Assembly (NCBI GenBank): GCA_002498285.1 | Contig: DAGU01000073.1 | Coordinates: 24,731 to 36,120, forward strand | Direction of reading: 5' to 3' | DNA: 11,390 nucleotides | Origin: Methanomassiliicoccus sp. UBA386 | GTDB lineage: Archaea; Thermoplasmatota; Thermoplasmata; Methanomassiliicoccales; Methanomassiliicoccaceae | In this document: one piece after another, positions 6,363-11,390 of the stretch | Layout: every line of letters begins with the position of its first letter | Numbering within the stretch: position 1 is the first letter of the stretch | Position numbers and translations under genes: made by a program | Notes under the pieces: model-generated | Told to the model about the DNA's origin: nothing | Seen by the model: the letters and a program-made list of their open reading frames with translations, nothing else | The model's database searches: none

Positions 6363-6439
6363 TAGTCCATGAACCGCGACCAGAGACCAGGACTATTGAT
6401 TTTGCGCTTGTCCTAGTCCCATCGCTGCATCCTGGGCTA
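6363..6439 (+). promoter_or_regulatory. Mutually exclusive RNA arms in the leu leader (attenuator-like)
   Basis: Four short arms follow one another: 1, TAGTCC (6363-6368); 2, GGACTA (6390-6395); 3, TAGTCCC (6414-6420); 4, GGGCTA (6434-6439). Arm 2 is perfectly complementary to both 1 and 3 (6 bp each). Arm 3 can instead pair with 4 (6 bp with one bulged base). Arm 1 ends right before the leader ATG, arm 2 overlaps the first Leu codon, and arm 3 begins with the leader stop codon. This is the 1:2 / 2:3 / 3:4 order of amino-acid attenuators. The stems are short and no energy was calculated. Confidence 0.4.
6369..6416 (+). CDS. Candidate leucine-rich leader peptide upstream of leuA (15 aa)
   Basis: The short frame encodes MNRDQRPGLLILRLS and stops at TAG (6414-6416). 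Leucines are at positions 9, 10, 12 and 14, with an isoleucine at 11. Their codons are CTA, TTG, TTG and TTG, whereas the neighbouring genes use mostly CTG and CTC. The ATG lies about 9 bases after the predicted transcription start, so leaderless-style initiation is possible; AGGGG at 6354-6358 is an alternative Shine-Dalgarno-like element if transcription starts earlier. By analogy with bacterial leu and ilv leader peptides it could sense charged tRNA-Leu: slow decoding would place a ribosome over the pairing arms described separately. It is too short to prove by coding statistics, so its reality rests on position, composition and possible conservation. Confidence 0.5.
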   Translation: MNRDQRPGLLILRLS

Positions 6440-6450
6440 TCTGAGGCGAT
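6421..6450 (+). promoter_or_regulatory. Possible hairpin covering the leuA ribosome-binding site
   Basis: ATCGC (6421-6425) is complementary to GCGAT (6446-6450). Alternatively CCT (6431-6433) can pair with AGG (6444-6446). Either would hide GAGG (6443-6446), the Shine-Dalgarno-like site 8 bases before the ATG at 6455. Pairing of leader arms 3 and 4 would trap ATCGC in a loop and exclude the first of these hairpins. Confidence 0.3.
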
Positions 6451-6454
6451 TTCT

Positions 6455-8050
6455 ATGGTCGACCGAGATATGCTAGAGCGAACACTATCCACACGTACAC
6501 CCTCACTTGATCGGAAAAGGGTCTACACCAGTCCATACAATGCCCGCGTTCTCTCCGACGATATGCCCTCCACCGTCAAGGTCTTCGACACCACCCTTCG
6601 CGACGGAGAGCAATCGCCGGGCATCGCCCTGTCCTGCGACGATAAGGTGAAGATCGCCCAGGCCCTCAGCGAGCTCGGCGTGGATGTCATTGAGGCAGGC
6701 TTTCCCGTATCCTCGCCAGGGGACCAGAAGGCGGTGAAACGCATCGTGGACGAGGGCCTCAACTCTCGCATCTGCGGCCTCGCCCGGTGCAGCAGGAAGG
6801 ACGTCGACGCGGCCATCGGCTGCGGCCTGGACTACGTCCACATGTTCATAGCGACGTCGGACATCCATCTCCAGCATAAGCTCAAGCTCACGAGGGAGGC
6901 GGCCAAGGAGAAGGCCGTAGATGCGATCGAGTATGCCCGGCAGCACGGCCTGGCGGTGGAGTTCAGCTGCGAGGACGCCACCCGGACCGAGCTCGGATTC
7001 CTCAAGGAGATGCACCAGGCGGTGCAGGACGCCGGGGTGGAGGTGATCAACGTCCCCGATACGGTGGGGACGATCGGCCCCCCGGCCATGCAGCATCTCA
7101 TCCGGGAGCTGATGACCGTCACCAAGGTGCCGCTCTCGGTGCACTGCCATGATGATTTCGGACTTGCCGTCGCCAACTCCCATGCGGCGGTGCGCGCCGG
7201 CGCCCGGCAGGTCCATGTCACCGTCAACGGCCTCGGCGAAAGGGCAGGGAACGCCGCTCTCGACGAGACGGTGCTCGGGCTAATGGCCTTCTATGAGGTG
7301 GGCACCAACATCGACACCCGCCGCATCGGGCCCACCTCCAAGCTGGTGTCCCGCCTCACCGGCTACGCCATCCCGCCCACCAAGGCCATCGTGGGCGCCA
7401 ACGCCTTCGCGCACGAATCGGGCATCCACGTGCACGGCGTGATGGGGGCGCCGTCCACCTACGAGGCGTTCGGGCCGGAGCTGGTGGGGGTGCAGAGGAA
7501 CATCGTCATGGGCAAGCACAGCGGGGCCCACAGCGTCCGATCCAAGCTGTCGGATTACGGCATAGAGCTTGGCGACGCGCAGATCGACCAGATCGTGGAC
7601 AAGGTGAAGAGGCTCGCCGACTCCGGGAAGGAGGTCGACGATGCGGAACTCGTGGCGCTGGCGTCACACATCCTCGGCGAGAGAGAGTCGAAGAAGGTAA
7701 AGCTAAAAGAGTTCGCTGTATTCACGGGTATGAACACCACCCCCACCGCCGTGGTCTCCATCGAAGTTAACGGGGATAGGAAGACCGGATCCGCCACCGG
7801 CATAGGGCCGGTCGACGCCGCCCTCAACGCCATCAAGTCGGTGATGGGGAACGACATCCACCTGGTGGAGTATCGTCTCAACGCCATCACCGGCGGGAGC
7901 GATGCGCTGTGCGAGGTGAGCGTGAGGGTATCCAAGGATGGAGGCAAGAACCTCATGTCGGTCGGCAAGGCCATCGGCTCGGACATCGTCCAGACGTCGG
8001 TGGACTCGACCATGGAGGCTCTCGACCGCCTCTATTGCAGGAAGGAATGA
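6455..8050 (+). CDS. leuA: 2-isopropylmalate synthase LeuA
   Basis: LeuA condenses acetyl-CoA with 2-oxoisovalerate to 2-isopropylmalate, the committed step of leucine synthesis. Numbered from the ATG at 6455: FDTTLRDGEQSPG (44-56, with R48 and D49), EAGFPVSSPGD (80-90), HMFIATSDIHLQHKL (129-143), metal-binding H230 and H232 in HCHDDFG, NGLGERAGN (258-266) and HESGIHVHG (320-328). Residues about 413-525 form the C-terminal domain that binds leucine for feedback inhibition; this full length separates it from the shorter homocitrate synthase AksA. FIATS and EAGFP favour LeuA over citramalate synthase. The start is uncertain: GAGG lies 8 bases before 6455, but residues 1-36 have no LeuA counterpart and a much more A/T-rich third codon position than the rest, so the ATG at 6563 (MPSTVKVFDTT, 495 aa) may be the real start. 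It is first of leuACDB. Confidence 0.92.
   Translation: MVDRDMLERTLSTRTPSLDRKRVYTSPYNARVLSDDMPSTVKVFDTTLRDGEQSPGIALSCDDKVKIAQALSELGVDVIEAGFPVSSPGDQKAVKRIVDEGLNSRICGLARCSRKDVDAAIGCGLDYVHMFIATSDIHLQHKLKLTREAAKEKAVDAIEYARQHGLAVEFSCEDATRTELGFLKEMHQAVQDAGVEVINVPDTVGTIGPPAMQHLIRELMTVTKVPLSVHCHDDFGLAVANSHAAVRAGARQVHVTVNGLGERAGNAALDETVLGLMAFYEVGTNIDTRRIGPTSKLVSRLTGYAIPPTKAIVGANAFAHESGIHVHGVMGAPSTYEAFGPELVGVQRNIVMGKHSGAHSVRSKLSDYGIELGDAQIDQIVDKVKRLADSGKEVDDAELVALASHILGERESKKVKLKEFAVFTGMNTTPTAVVSIEVNGDRKTGSATGIGPVDAALNAIKSVMGNDIHLVEYRLNAITGGSDALCEVSVRVSKDGGKNLMSVGKAIGSDIVQTSVDSTMEALDRLYCRKE
6495..6526 (+). promoter_or_regulatory. Stem-loop in the leuA 5' region / N-terminal extension
   Basis: GTA-C-ACCCT (6495-6503) faces AGGGT-C-TAC (6518-6526). 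This gives eight base pairs with one C-C mismatch and a 14-base loop. If leuA starts at 6563 it lies in the untranslated leader about 36 bases before the start; if at 6455 it is inside the first codons. Could be chance. Confidence 0.35.
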
Positions 8051-8056
8051 TGACAC

Positions 8057-9304
8057 ATGAGCAAGACAATCTCGGAGAAGATCCTTTCCGCCAGGTCCGG
8101 CGTGGACGCATACGCCGGCCAGATAGTGGAGGCGGAGATCGATTACGTCATGGCCAATGACGTCACCGCGCCATTGGCCTTTCAGGAGTTCGAGGCACTG
8201 GAATGCGAGCCGGTGCGCGAGAAGATAGTGCTGATACCTGACCATTTCGTCCCCAACAAGGACATCGCCTCCGCCGAACAGGCCGCCCAGATGCGGCGGT
8301 TCGTGCAGAAGTGGAAGCTGCCCAACTACTACGAGGTGGGCCGCGGGGGCGTATGCCACCAGGTCATGGTGGACGAGGGCTTCGCCGCCCCCGGACGCCT
8401 CATCGTGGGCGCCGATTCGCACACCTGCACCTACGGGGGCATCAACGCGTTCTCGACGGGCATCGGGTCCACCGAGGCCGCCGCATGCTTCGCCGAGGGC
8501 CGGCTGTGGTTCAAGGTGCCGGAGGCCATCAACGTCCGCCTTACTGGCAGCTTCAAAAAGCAGGTCTCGGGCAAGGACCTGATCTTGAAGATAATAAGCG
8601 ACATCGGGGTCGACGGAGCGAACTACAAGGCGTTCGAGTTCTCCGGGCCGGGCGTTGCCAGCATACCGGTGCACGATCGCCTCACGGTCAGCAACATGGC
8701 CATCGAGGCCGGCGGCAAGGCGGGCATATTCCCGTGCGACGCCGCCACCGAGGCCCACCTGAAAGGGCGGGCGAGGGGCGCGTACACGTCGGTGGCCGCC
8801 GACGACGGCGCAACCTACGCACGTACGCTGGAGTACGATCTGGGCGGCCTCGACTACATGGTGGCGTTCCCCCACCTTCCCAGCAATGGCAGGCTGGTGA
8901 GCGAGGTCGACGTCGACATCGACCAGGCCTTCCTCGGCTCGTGCACCAACGGCAGGATCGAAGACCTTCGCGTGGCGGCCGCCATTCTGAAGGGCAGGAA
9001 GGTCCGAGACGGCGTGCGCATGATCGTCGTGCCTGCCTCCACTGAGGTGTACCAGCAGGCCATGGACGAGGGCCTGCTGTCCACATTCGCCAAGGCCGGG
9101 GCGTTCGTGTCCGGGCCCACGTGCGCGGCCTGCCTGGGCGGCCACATGGGCGTGTTGGCCAGGGGCGAGAGATGCGTGTCCAGCACCAACCGCAACTTCA
9201 TCGGCCGCATGGGCCACCGCGATTCGGAGGTCTATCTCGCCGGACCGGCGGTGGTGGCCGCGAGCGCTGTTGCTGGAAAGATCGTATCGCCGGAGGCGCT
9301 GTGA
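8057..9304 (+). CDS. leuC: 3-isopropylmalate dehydratase large subunit LeuC
   Basis: A 415-residue aconitase-family large subunit. With LeuD it isomerises 2-isopropylmalate to 3-isopropylmalate through a [4Fe-4S] cluster. The cluster cysteines are C296 (GSCTNGR), C356 and C359 (TCAAC). Substrate-site elements such as GADSHTCTYGG (118-128), STGIGSTE and the C-terminal SSTNRNFIGRMGH (375-387) are intact. The length matches the archaeal/two-subunit type (about 415-425) rather than the 465-residue enterobacterial type. The related homoaconitase of coenzyme B synthesis has the same signatures, so assignment to leucine rests on the leuA-leuD-leuB context. The start lies 6 bases after the leuA stop, with AAGGA at 8042-8046 as ribosome-binding site. 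The last base of its TGA stop is the A of the leuD ATG. Confidence 0.93.
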   Translation: MSKTISEKILSARSGVDAYAGQIVEAEIDYVMANDVTAPLAFQEFEALECEPVREKIVLIPDHFVPNKDIASAEQAAQMRRFVQKWKLPNYYEVGRGGVCHQVMVDEGFAAPGRLIVGADSHTCTYGGINAFSTGIGSTEAAACFAEGRLWFKVPEAINVRLTGSFKKQVSGKDLILKIISDIGVDGANYKAFEFSGPGVASIPVHDRLTVSNMAIEAGGKAGIFPCDAATEAHLKGRARGAYTSVAADDGATYARTLEYDLGGLDYMVAFPHLPSNGRLVSEVDVDIDQAFLGSCTNGRIEDLRVAAAILKGRKVRDGVRMIVVPASTEVYQQAMDEGLLSTFAKAGAFVSGPTCAACLGGHMGVLARGERCVSSTNRNFIGRMGHRDSEVYLAGPAVVAASAVAGKIVSPEAL

Positions 9305-9801
9305 TGGAACTTAAGGGAAATGTGTGGTCGTTCGGCGACCACGTGGACACGGACCAGATCATCCCGGCGGAGAGGCTGGTCAGCGACAACAACGATCGAC
9401 TGGGCGAGTTCATGTTCGAGAAGGTCCGGCCCGAAATGGCCGGCCAGGTCGCCAAGGGCGACATCATCGTGGCCGGCAAGAACTTCGGCTGCGGCTCGTC
9501 GAGAGAGCACGCCCCGAGGGCGCTGATGCAGGCCGGCATCACCGCCGTCGTCGCAGAATCGTTCGCCCGGATCTTCTACCGCAACTCGATCAACATCGGT
9601 CTGGTGCTGGTCGAGGCGAGGATCGAGGCCGGGGAGGGAGATGTGCTGGTGATCGACGTGGAGAATGGCATCGTCAGGAACGACACCACGGGCAAGGAGT
9701 GGACGTTCCCCCAGTATCCACAGTACATACGGGAGCTGATCAGCTCCGGCGGGCTCATGAACCGCATAAAGGAGGCGAAGAGATGTACCGGATCGCGGTA
9801 G
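9304..9801 (+). CDS. leuD: 3-isopropylmalate dehydratase small subunit LeuD
   Basis: A 165-residue swivelling-domain subunit that completes the LeuC active site. Typical motifs are the N-terminal GDHVDTDQIIP (11-21), GKNFGCGSSREHAP (58-71), ESFARIFYRNSINIGL (about 85-100) and TTGKEW. In the loop after DQIIPA the sequence is RLVS; hydrophobic residues at the third place are associated with isopropylmalate isomerase, whereas methanogen homoaconitase has Arg there (YLRT). This supports leucine rather than coenzyme B synthesis, but is family-based inference. The ATG at 9304 shares one base with the leuC stop (TGATG); a GTG directly before it at 9301 is an alternative start. The gene ends with TAG, and its last 19 bases overlap leuB. 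Confidence 0.92.
   Translation: MELKGNVWSFGDHVDTDQIIPAERLVSDNNDRLGEFMFEKVRPEMAGQVAKGDIIVAGKNFGCGSSREHAPRALMQAGITAVVAESFARIFYRNSINIGLVLVEARIEAGEGDVLVIDVENGIVRNDTTGKEWTFPQYPQYIRELISSGGLMNRIKEAKRCTGSR
9771..9775 (+). promoter_or_regulatory. Strong Shine-Dalgarno site of leuB
   Basis: GGAGG lies 7 bases before the ATG at 9783, inside the end of leuD. It is the best ribosome-binding site of the window and fixes the leuB start; the frame remains open far upstream, but only over leuD coding sequence. Confidence 0.7.
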
Positions 9802-10898
9802 CCCCGGGGGACGGCATCGGCAAGGAGGTCATCGCCGAGGGCGTGAAGGTCCTTCAGGCCGCGGCCGACGCCGAGAACGTAACGCTGCAGCTGGACTACA
9901 TGGACCTCGGTTCTGACCGCTACCTCAGCACCGGAGAGCTGCTGACCGATGACGACATCAAGTTCATGCGGGACCGCCAGGCCGTATACTTCGGCGCCAT
10001 CGGCGATCCCCGCGTTGCGCCCGGCGTGCTGGAGAAGGGCATCCTGATCAAGATGCGCACCACCTTCGATCAGTACGTGAACCTCCGTCCGTCCAAGTCA
10101 TGGCATCCTTACACCCCGCTCAAGGGGGAGAAGGACTTCGACATCCTGTTCCTGAGGGAGAACACCGAGGACCTGTACATGGGTGCGGGCGGCGTCCTGA
10201 ACGGAAAAGAAGCGGTGGCCAACATGGCCCTCCAGCGCGGACTGTACGATGTCGACCTTTCATTGTCGTCGAAAGCGTCGTCGGAGCAGGAGTTCGCCTT
10301 CGAGATCGGGATGATGTCCCGCAAGGGCATTGAGCGCTTTGCCGACCACTGCTTCGAAACGGCCAAGCGGTTGGGCAAGGAGAAGGTGACAGCGGTCGAC
10401 AAGGCCAACGTGTGCACCTCCCTGTATGGGCTGTGGAGAAAGGTCTTCAATGAGCGGTCCGCTGACCACGGCATCGATGTCGAGTACATGTACGTCGACG
10501 CCATGGCCATGGCGCTGGTGCGCTCGCCCGAGCGCTTCGGCGTGGTCGCATGTCCCAACATGTTCGGCGACATCCTCACCGACCTGGGCGCGGAGATCAT
10601 GGGCGGATTGGGCGTGGCCGCCTCCGGCAATATCAACCCGGTGGGCGTGTCGATGTTCGAACCGGTTCACGGCTCGGCGCCGGACATTGCCGGGCAGGGA
10701 AAGGCCAACCCCATCGCCGCCATACTGGCCGGCAAGCTCATGATGGACCAGTTGGGGCGGCCGGACATCGGCAACATGATCGAGTTCGCGGTCAAGATGG
10801 CAATGAAGCAGAAGCTGGTGACGGCCGACATGGGCGGAACGCTCAACACCGTCCAGGCGGGCGACGCTATTGCCAACATCGTCCGCAGCTCCGGCTAA
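9783..10898 (+). CDS. leuB: 3-isopropylmalate dehydrogenase LeuB (isocitrate/isopropylmalate dehydrogenase family)
   Basis: A 371-residue NAD-dependent beta-decarboxylating dehydrogenase that oxidises 3-isopropylmalate to 2-oxoisocaproate. Motifs: APGDGIGKEV (7-16), R92 in IKMRTTFDQYVNLRPSK, RENTEDLY (125-132), DKANV (206-210), the metal-binding aspartates in FGDILTDLGAEIMGG, and HGSAPDIAGQGKANPIAA (296-313). Asp301-Ile302 after the HGSAP turn is the arrangement of NAD- rather than NADP-users. Leu88 and Ile89 align with the hydrophobic pair that contacts the isopropyl group in LeuB. RENTED is more usual in isocitrate, homoisocitrate or tartrate dehydrogenases than the RELTGG of bacterial LeuB, so homoisocitrate dehydrogenase (AksF) is an alternative; the operon favours LeuB. 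The start overlaps leuD by 19 bases and has GGAGG at 9771-9775. It is the last gene of the operon, followed by a pyrimidine-rich tract. Confidence 0.88.
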   Translation: MYRIAVAPGDGIGKEVIAEGVKVLQAAADAENVTLQLDYMDLGSDRYLSTGELLTDDDIKFMRDRQAVYFGAIGDPRVAPGVLEKGILIKMRTTFDQYVNLRPSKSWHPYTPLKGEKDFDILFLRENTEDLYMGAGGVLNGKEAVANMALQRGLYDVDLSLSSKASSEQEFAFEIGMMSRKGIERFADHCFETAKRLGKEKVTAVDKANVCTSLYGLWRKVFNERSADHGIDVEYMYVDAMAMALVRSPERFGVVACPNMFGDILTDLGAEIMGGLGVAASGNINPVGVSMFEPVHGSAPDIAGQGKANPIAAILAGKLMMDQLGRPDIGNMIEFAVKMAMKQKLVTADMGGTLNTVQAGDAIANIVRSSG

Positions 10899-10919
10899 AC
10901 CCTTTTCCCCCTCTTTTCC
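10899..10919 (+). terminator. Pyrimidine/T-rich terminator after leuB
   Basis: Immediately after the leuB stop comes a run made almost only of C and T with two TTTT tracts (10904-10907 and 10914-10917) and no strong hairpin. Archaeal RNA polymerase commonly stops at such T-rich tracts. It separates the leu operon from the next promoter. Confidence 0.55.
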
Positions 10920-10925
10920 ATCAAT

Positions 10926-10935
10926 GCTTTATCTT
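10926..10935 (+). promoter_or_regulatory. TATA-like box of the membrane winged-helix gene
   Basis: GCTTTATCTT is centred about 26 bases before the ATG at 10957, again the leaderless spacing seen for mtxX and queD. Confidence 0.45.
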
Positions 10936-10956
10936 CCATCAGGCCATTCCGTGGGC

Positions 10957-11390
10957 ATGAAGGACCGATGGTCCCTGCTTGCCCTCGCCGTGCTTATAGG
11001 GGGGCTAGTCCTCGTCGCCTATGCCCTTATGACGCCGGTAGTGCTGGGGGGAGGTCACCAAGGCGAGATCTCAACTCGCACCGCCTATGAGCTGCTGAAC
11101 CTCGTCCTCGCCATCCTGGGCACCGCCATGGTCGCGGTGAGCGGGACCCTCTTGATCACTCGGGAAATGTCGTCCGGGGCGCCGTCGCGCCACGTCGACG
11201 ATGCGCCTGCGGCCGAGACGACGGCCCACATCGCTCCCGCGTCCGAAGAAGCGCGACTGCCGCCGGTCGCCGCCGAGGCGCCCGATGACCACCGCCTCAT
11301 CCTTCGCCTGCTCAACGGCGACGAGAGGGAGGTCTTCCGCTCGCTGGTCGATGCCGGGGGCGAGCAGCTGCAGAGGGACATCGTGGCCGG
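10957..11390 (+). CDS. Membrane-anchored winged-helix protein, 3'-truncated
   Basis: An open frame runs from the ATG at 10957 off the window end (144 complete codons). A charged start (MKDRW) leads into a first membrane helix at about 6-27, an outer loop of about 17 residues, and a second helix at about 44-67. A flexible Ala/Pro/Glu-rich linker (about 71-110) follows. Then DHRLILRLLNGDEREVFRSL and VDAGGEQLQRDIVAG resemble the first helices of the MarR-like winged-helix domain found at the end of many archaeal two-TM proteins (LNGDER...LVxxGGExLQxD pattern). The recognition helix lies beyond the window. It would be a membrane-tethered DNA-binding regulator with the domain on the cytoplasmic side; signal and targets are unknown. 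A TATA-like box is about 26 bases upstream. The N-terminal half is unlike any enzyme I recognise. Confidence 0.7.
   Translation, partial: MKDRWSLLALAVLIGGLVLVAYALMTPVVLGGGHQGEISTRTAYELLNLVLAILGTAMVAVSGTLLITREMSSGAPSRHVDDAPAAETTAHIAPASEEARLPPVAAEAPDDHRLILRLLNGDEREVFRSLVDAGGEQLQRDIVA

Noticed and set aside
6257..6562. tRNA gene, riboswitch or CRISPR in the MFS-leuA intergenic region
   Set aside because: No cloverleaf with a TTCGAATCC-like arm, no known aptamer core and no spaced repeats were found; only short hairpins and a small open frame.
7703..9217. A 504-codon minus-strand open frame opposite leuA and leuC
   Set aside because: Low-complexity composition and no recognisable motif; the plus strand encodes unmistakable LeuA and LeuC. 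Shadow frame.
9324..9782. Upstream extension of the leuB frame through leuD
   Set aside because: The extra residues come from leuD read in another frame. The LeuB fold starts at MYRIAVAPGDGIG with GGAGG at the right distance.
1..11390. Insertion sequences, integrase, phage or defence genes
   Set aside because: Every gene is a housekeeping, biosynthetic, transport or regulatory type; composition is uniform apart from promoter regions; no terminal inverted repeats or transposase motifs were seen.

Overview
The window looks like a piece of a GC-rich archaeal genome, most likely a methanogen of the Thermoplasmatota (Methanomassiliicoccales-like). The reasons are an archaeal-type Dph2 diphthamide enzyme, an MtxX / methanogenesis marker protein 4 homologue, a preQ0 gene set (queD-queC-queE) that archaea use for archaeosine, and a repeated start architecture in which an A/T-rich TATA-like box lies about 26-29 bases before the first ATG (leaderless or nearly leaderless mRNAs). 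The order-level placement is inference; no rRNA or tRNA gene is visible.

Layout. Positions 1-939 hold the 3' part of dph2. It meets tail to tail (stop codons overlapping) a minus-strand gene, 936-2114, for an AlkZ/YcaQ-like winged-helix protein. A divergent promoter region (2115-2223) separates that gene from mtxX (2224-2982). A clear TATA box then drives queD-queC-queE (3031-4813), coupled by two ATGA stop/start overlaps. This operon converges on a 14-TM-type MFS exporter on the minus strand (4832-6256), with a hairpin over the junction. The intergenic region 6257-6454 (up to 6562 if leuA starts late) carries divergent promoters and the most interesting structure of the window. Downstream is a tight leuA-leuC-leuD-leuB operon (6455-10898) for leucine synthesis, a pyrimidine-rich terminator, and the 5' part of a two-TM membrane protein with the beginning of a winged-helix domain (10957 to the window end).

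The main observation concerns the leu leader. About 9 bases after the predicted transcription start, a 15-codon open frame (6369-6416) encodes MNRDQRPGLLILRLS and then TAG. Four of its last seven residues are leucine, written with codons that are uncommon in the surrounding genes (CTA, TTG, TTG, TTG). The same RNA holds four short complementary arms (TAGTCC, GGACTA, TAGTCCC, GGGCTA) that can pair 1:2, 2:3 or 3:4, and a further hairpin that could cover a Shine-Dalgarno site before leuA. This resembles the logic of a bacterial leucine leader-peptide attenuator, but in an archaeon and upstream of a LeuA that also has the leucine-feedback domain. The arms are short and could be chance; comparison of leuA upstream regions in relatives is the deciding test.

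The genes otherwise form conventional modules: translation-factor modification (Dph2), tRNA modification (QueDCE), an unknown methanogen-linked protein (MtxX), export (MFS) and leucine synthesis (LeuACDB). The long open frames antisense to mtxX/queD, leuC and the MFS gene appear to be high-GC shadows and are not annotated.
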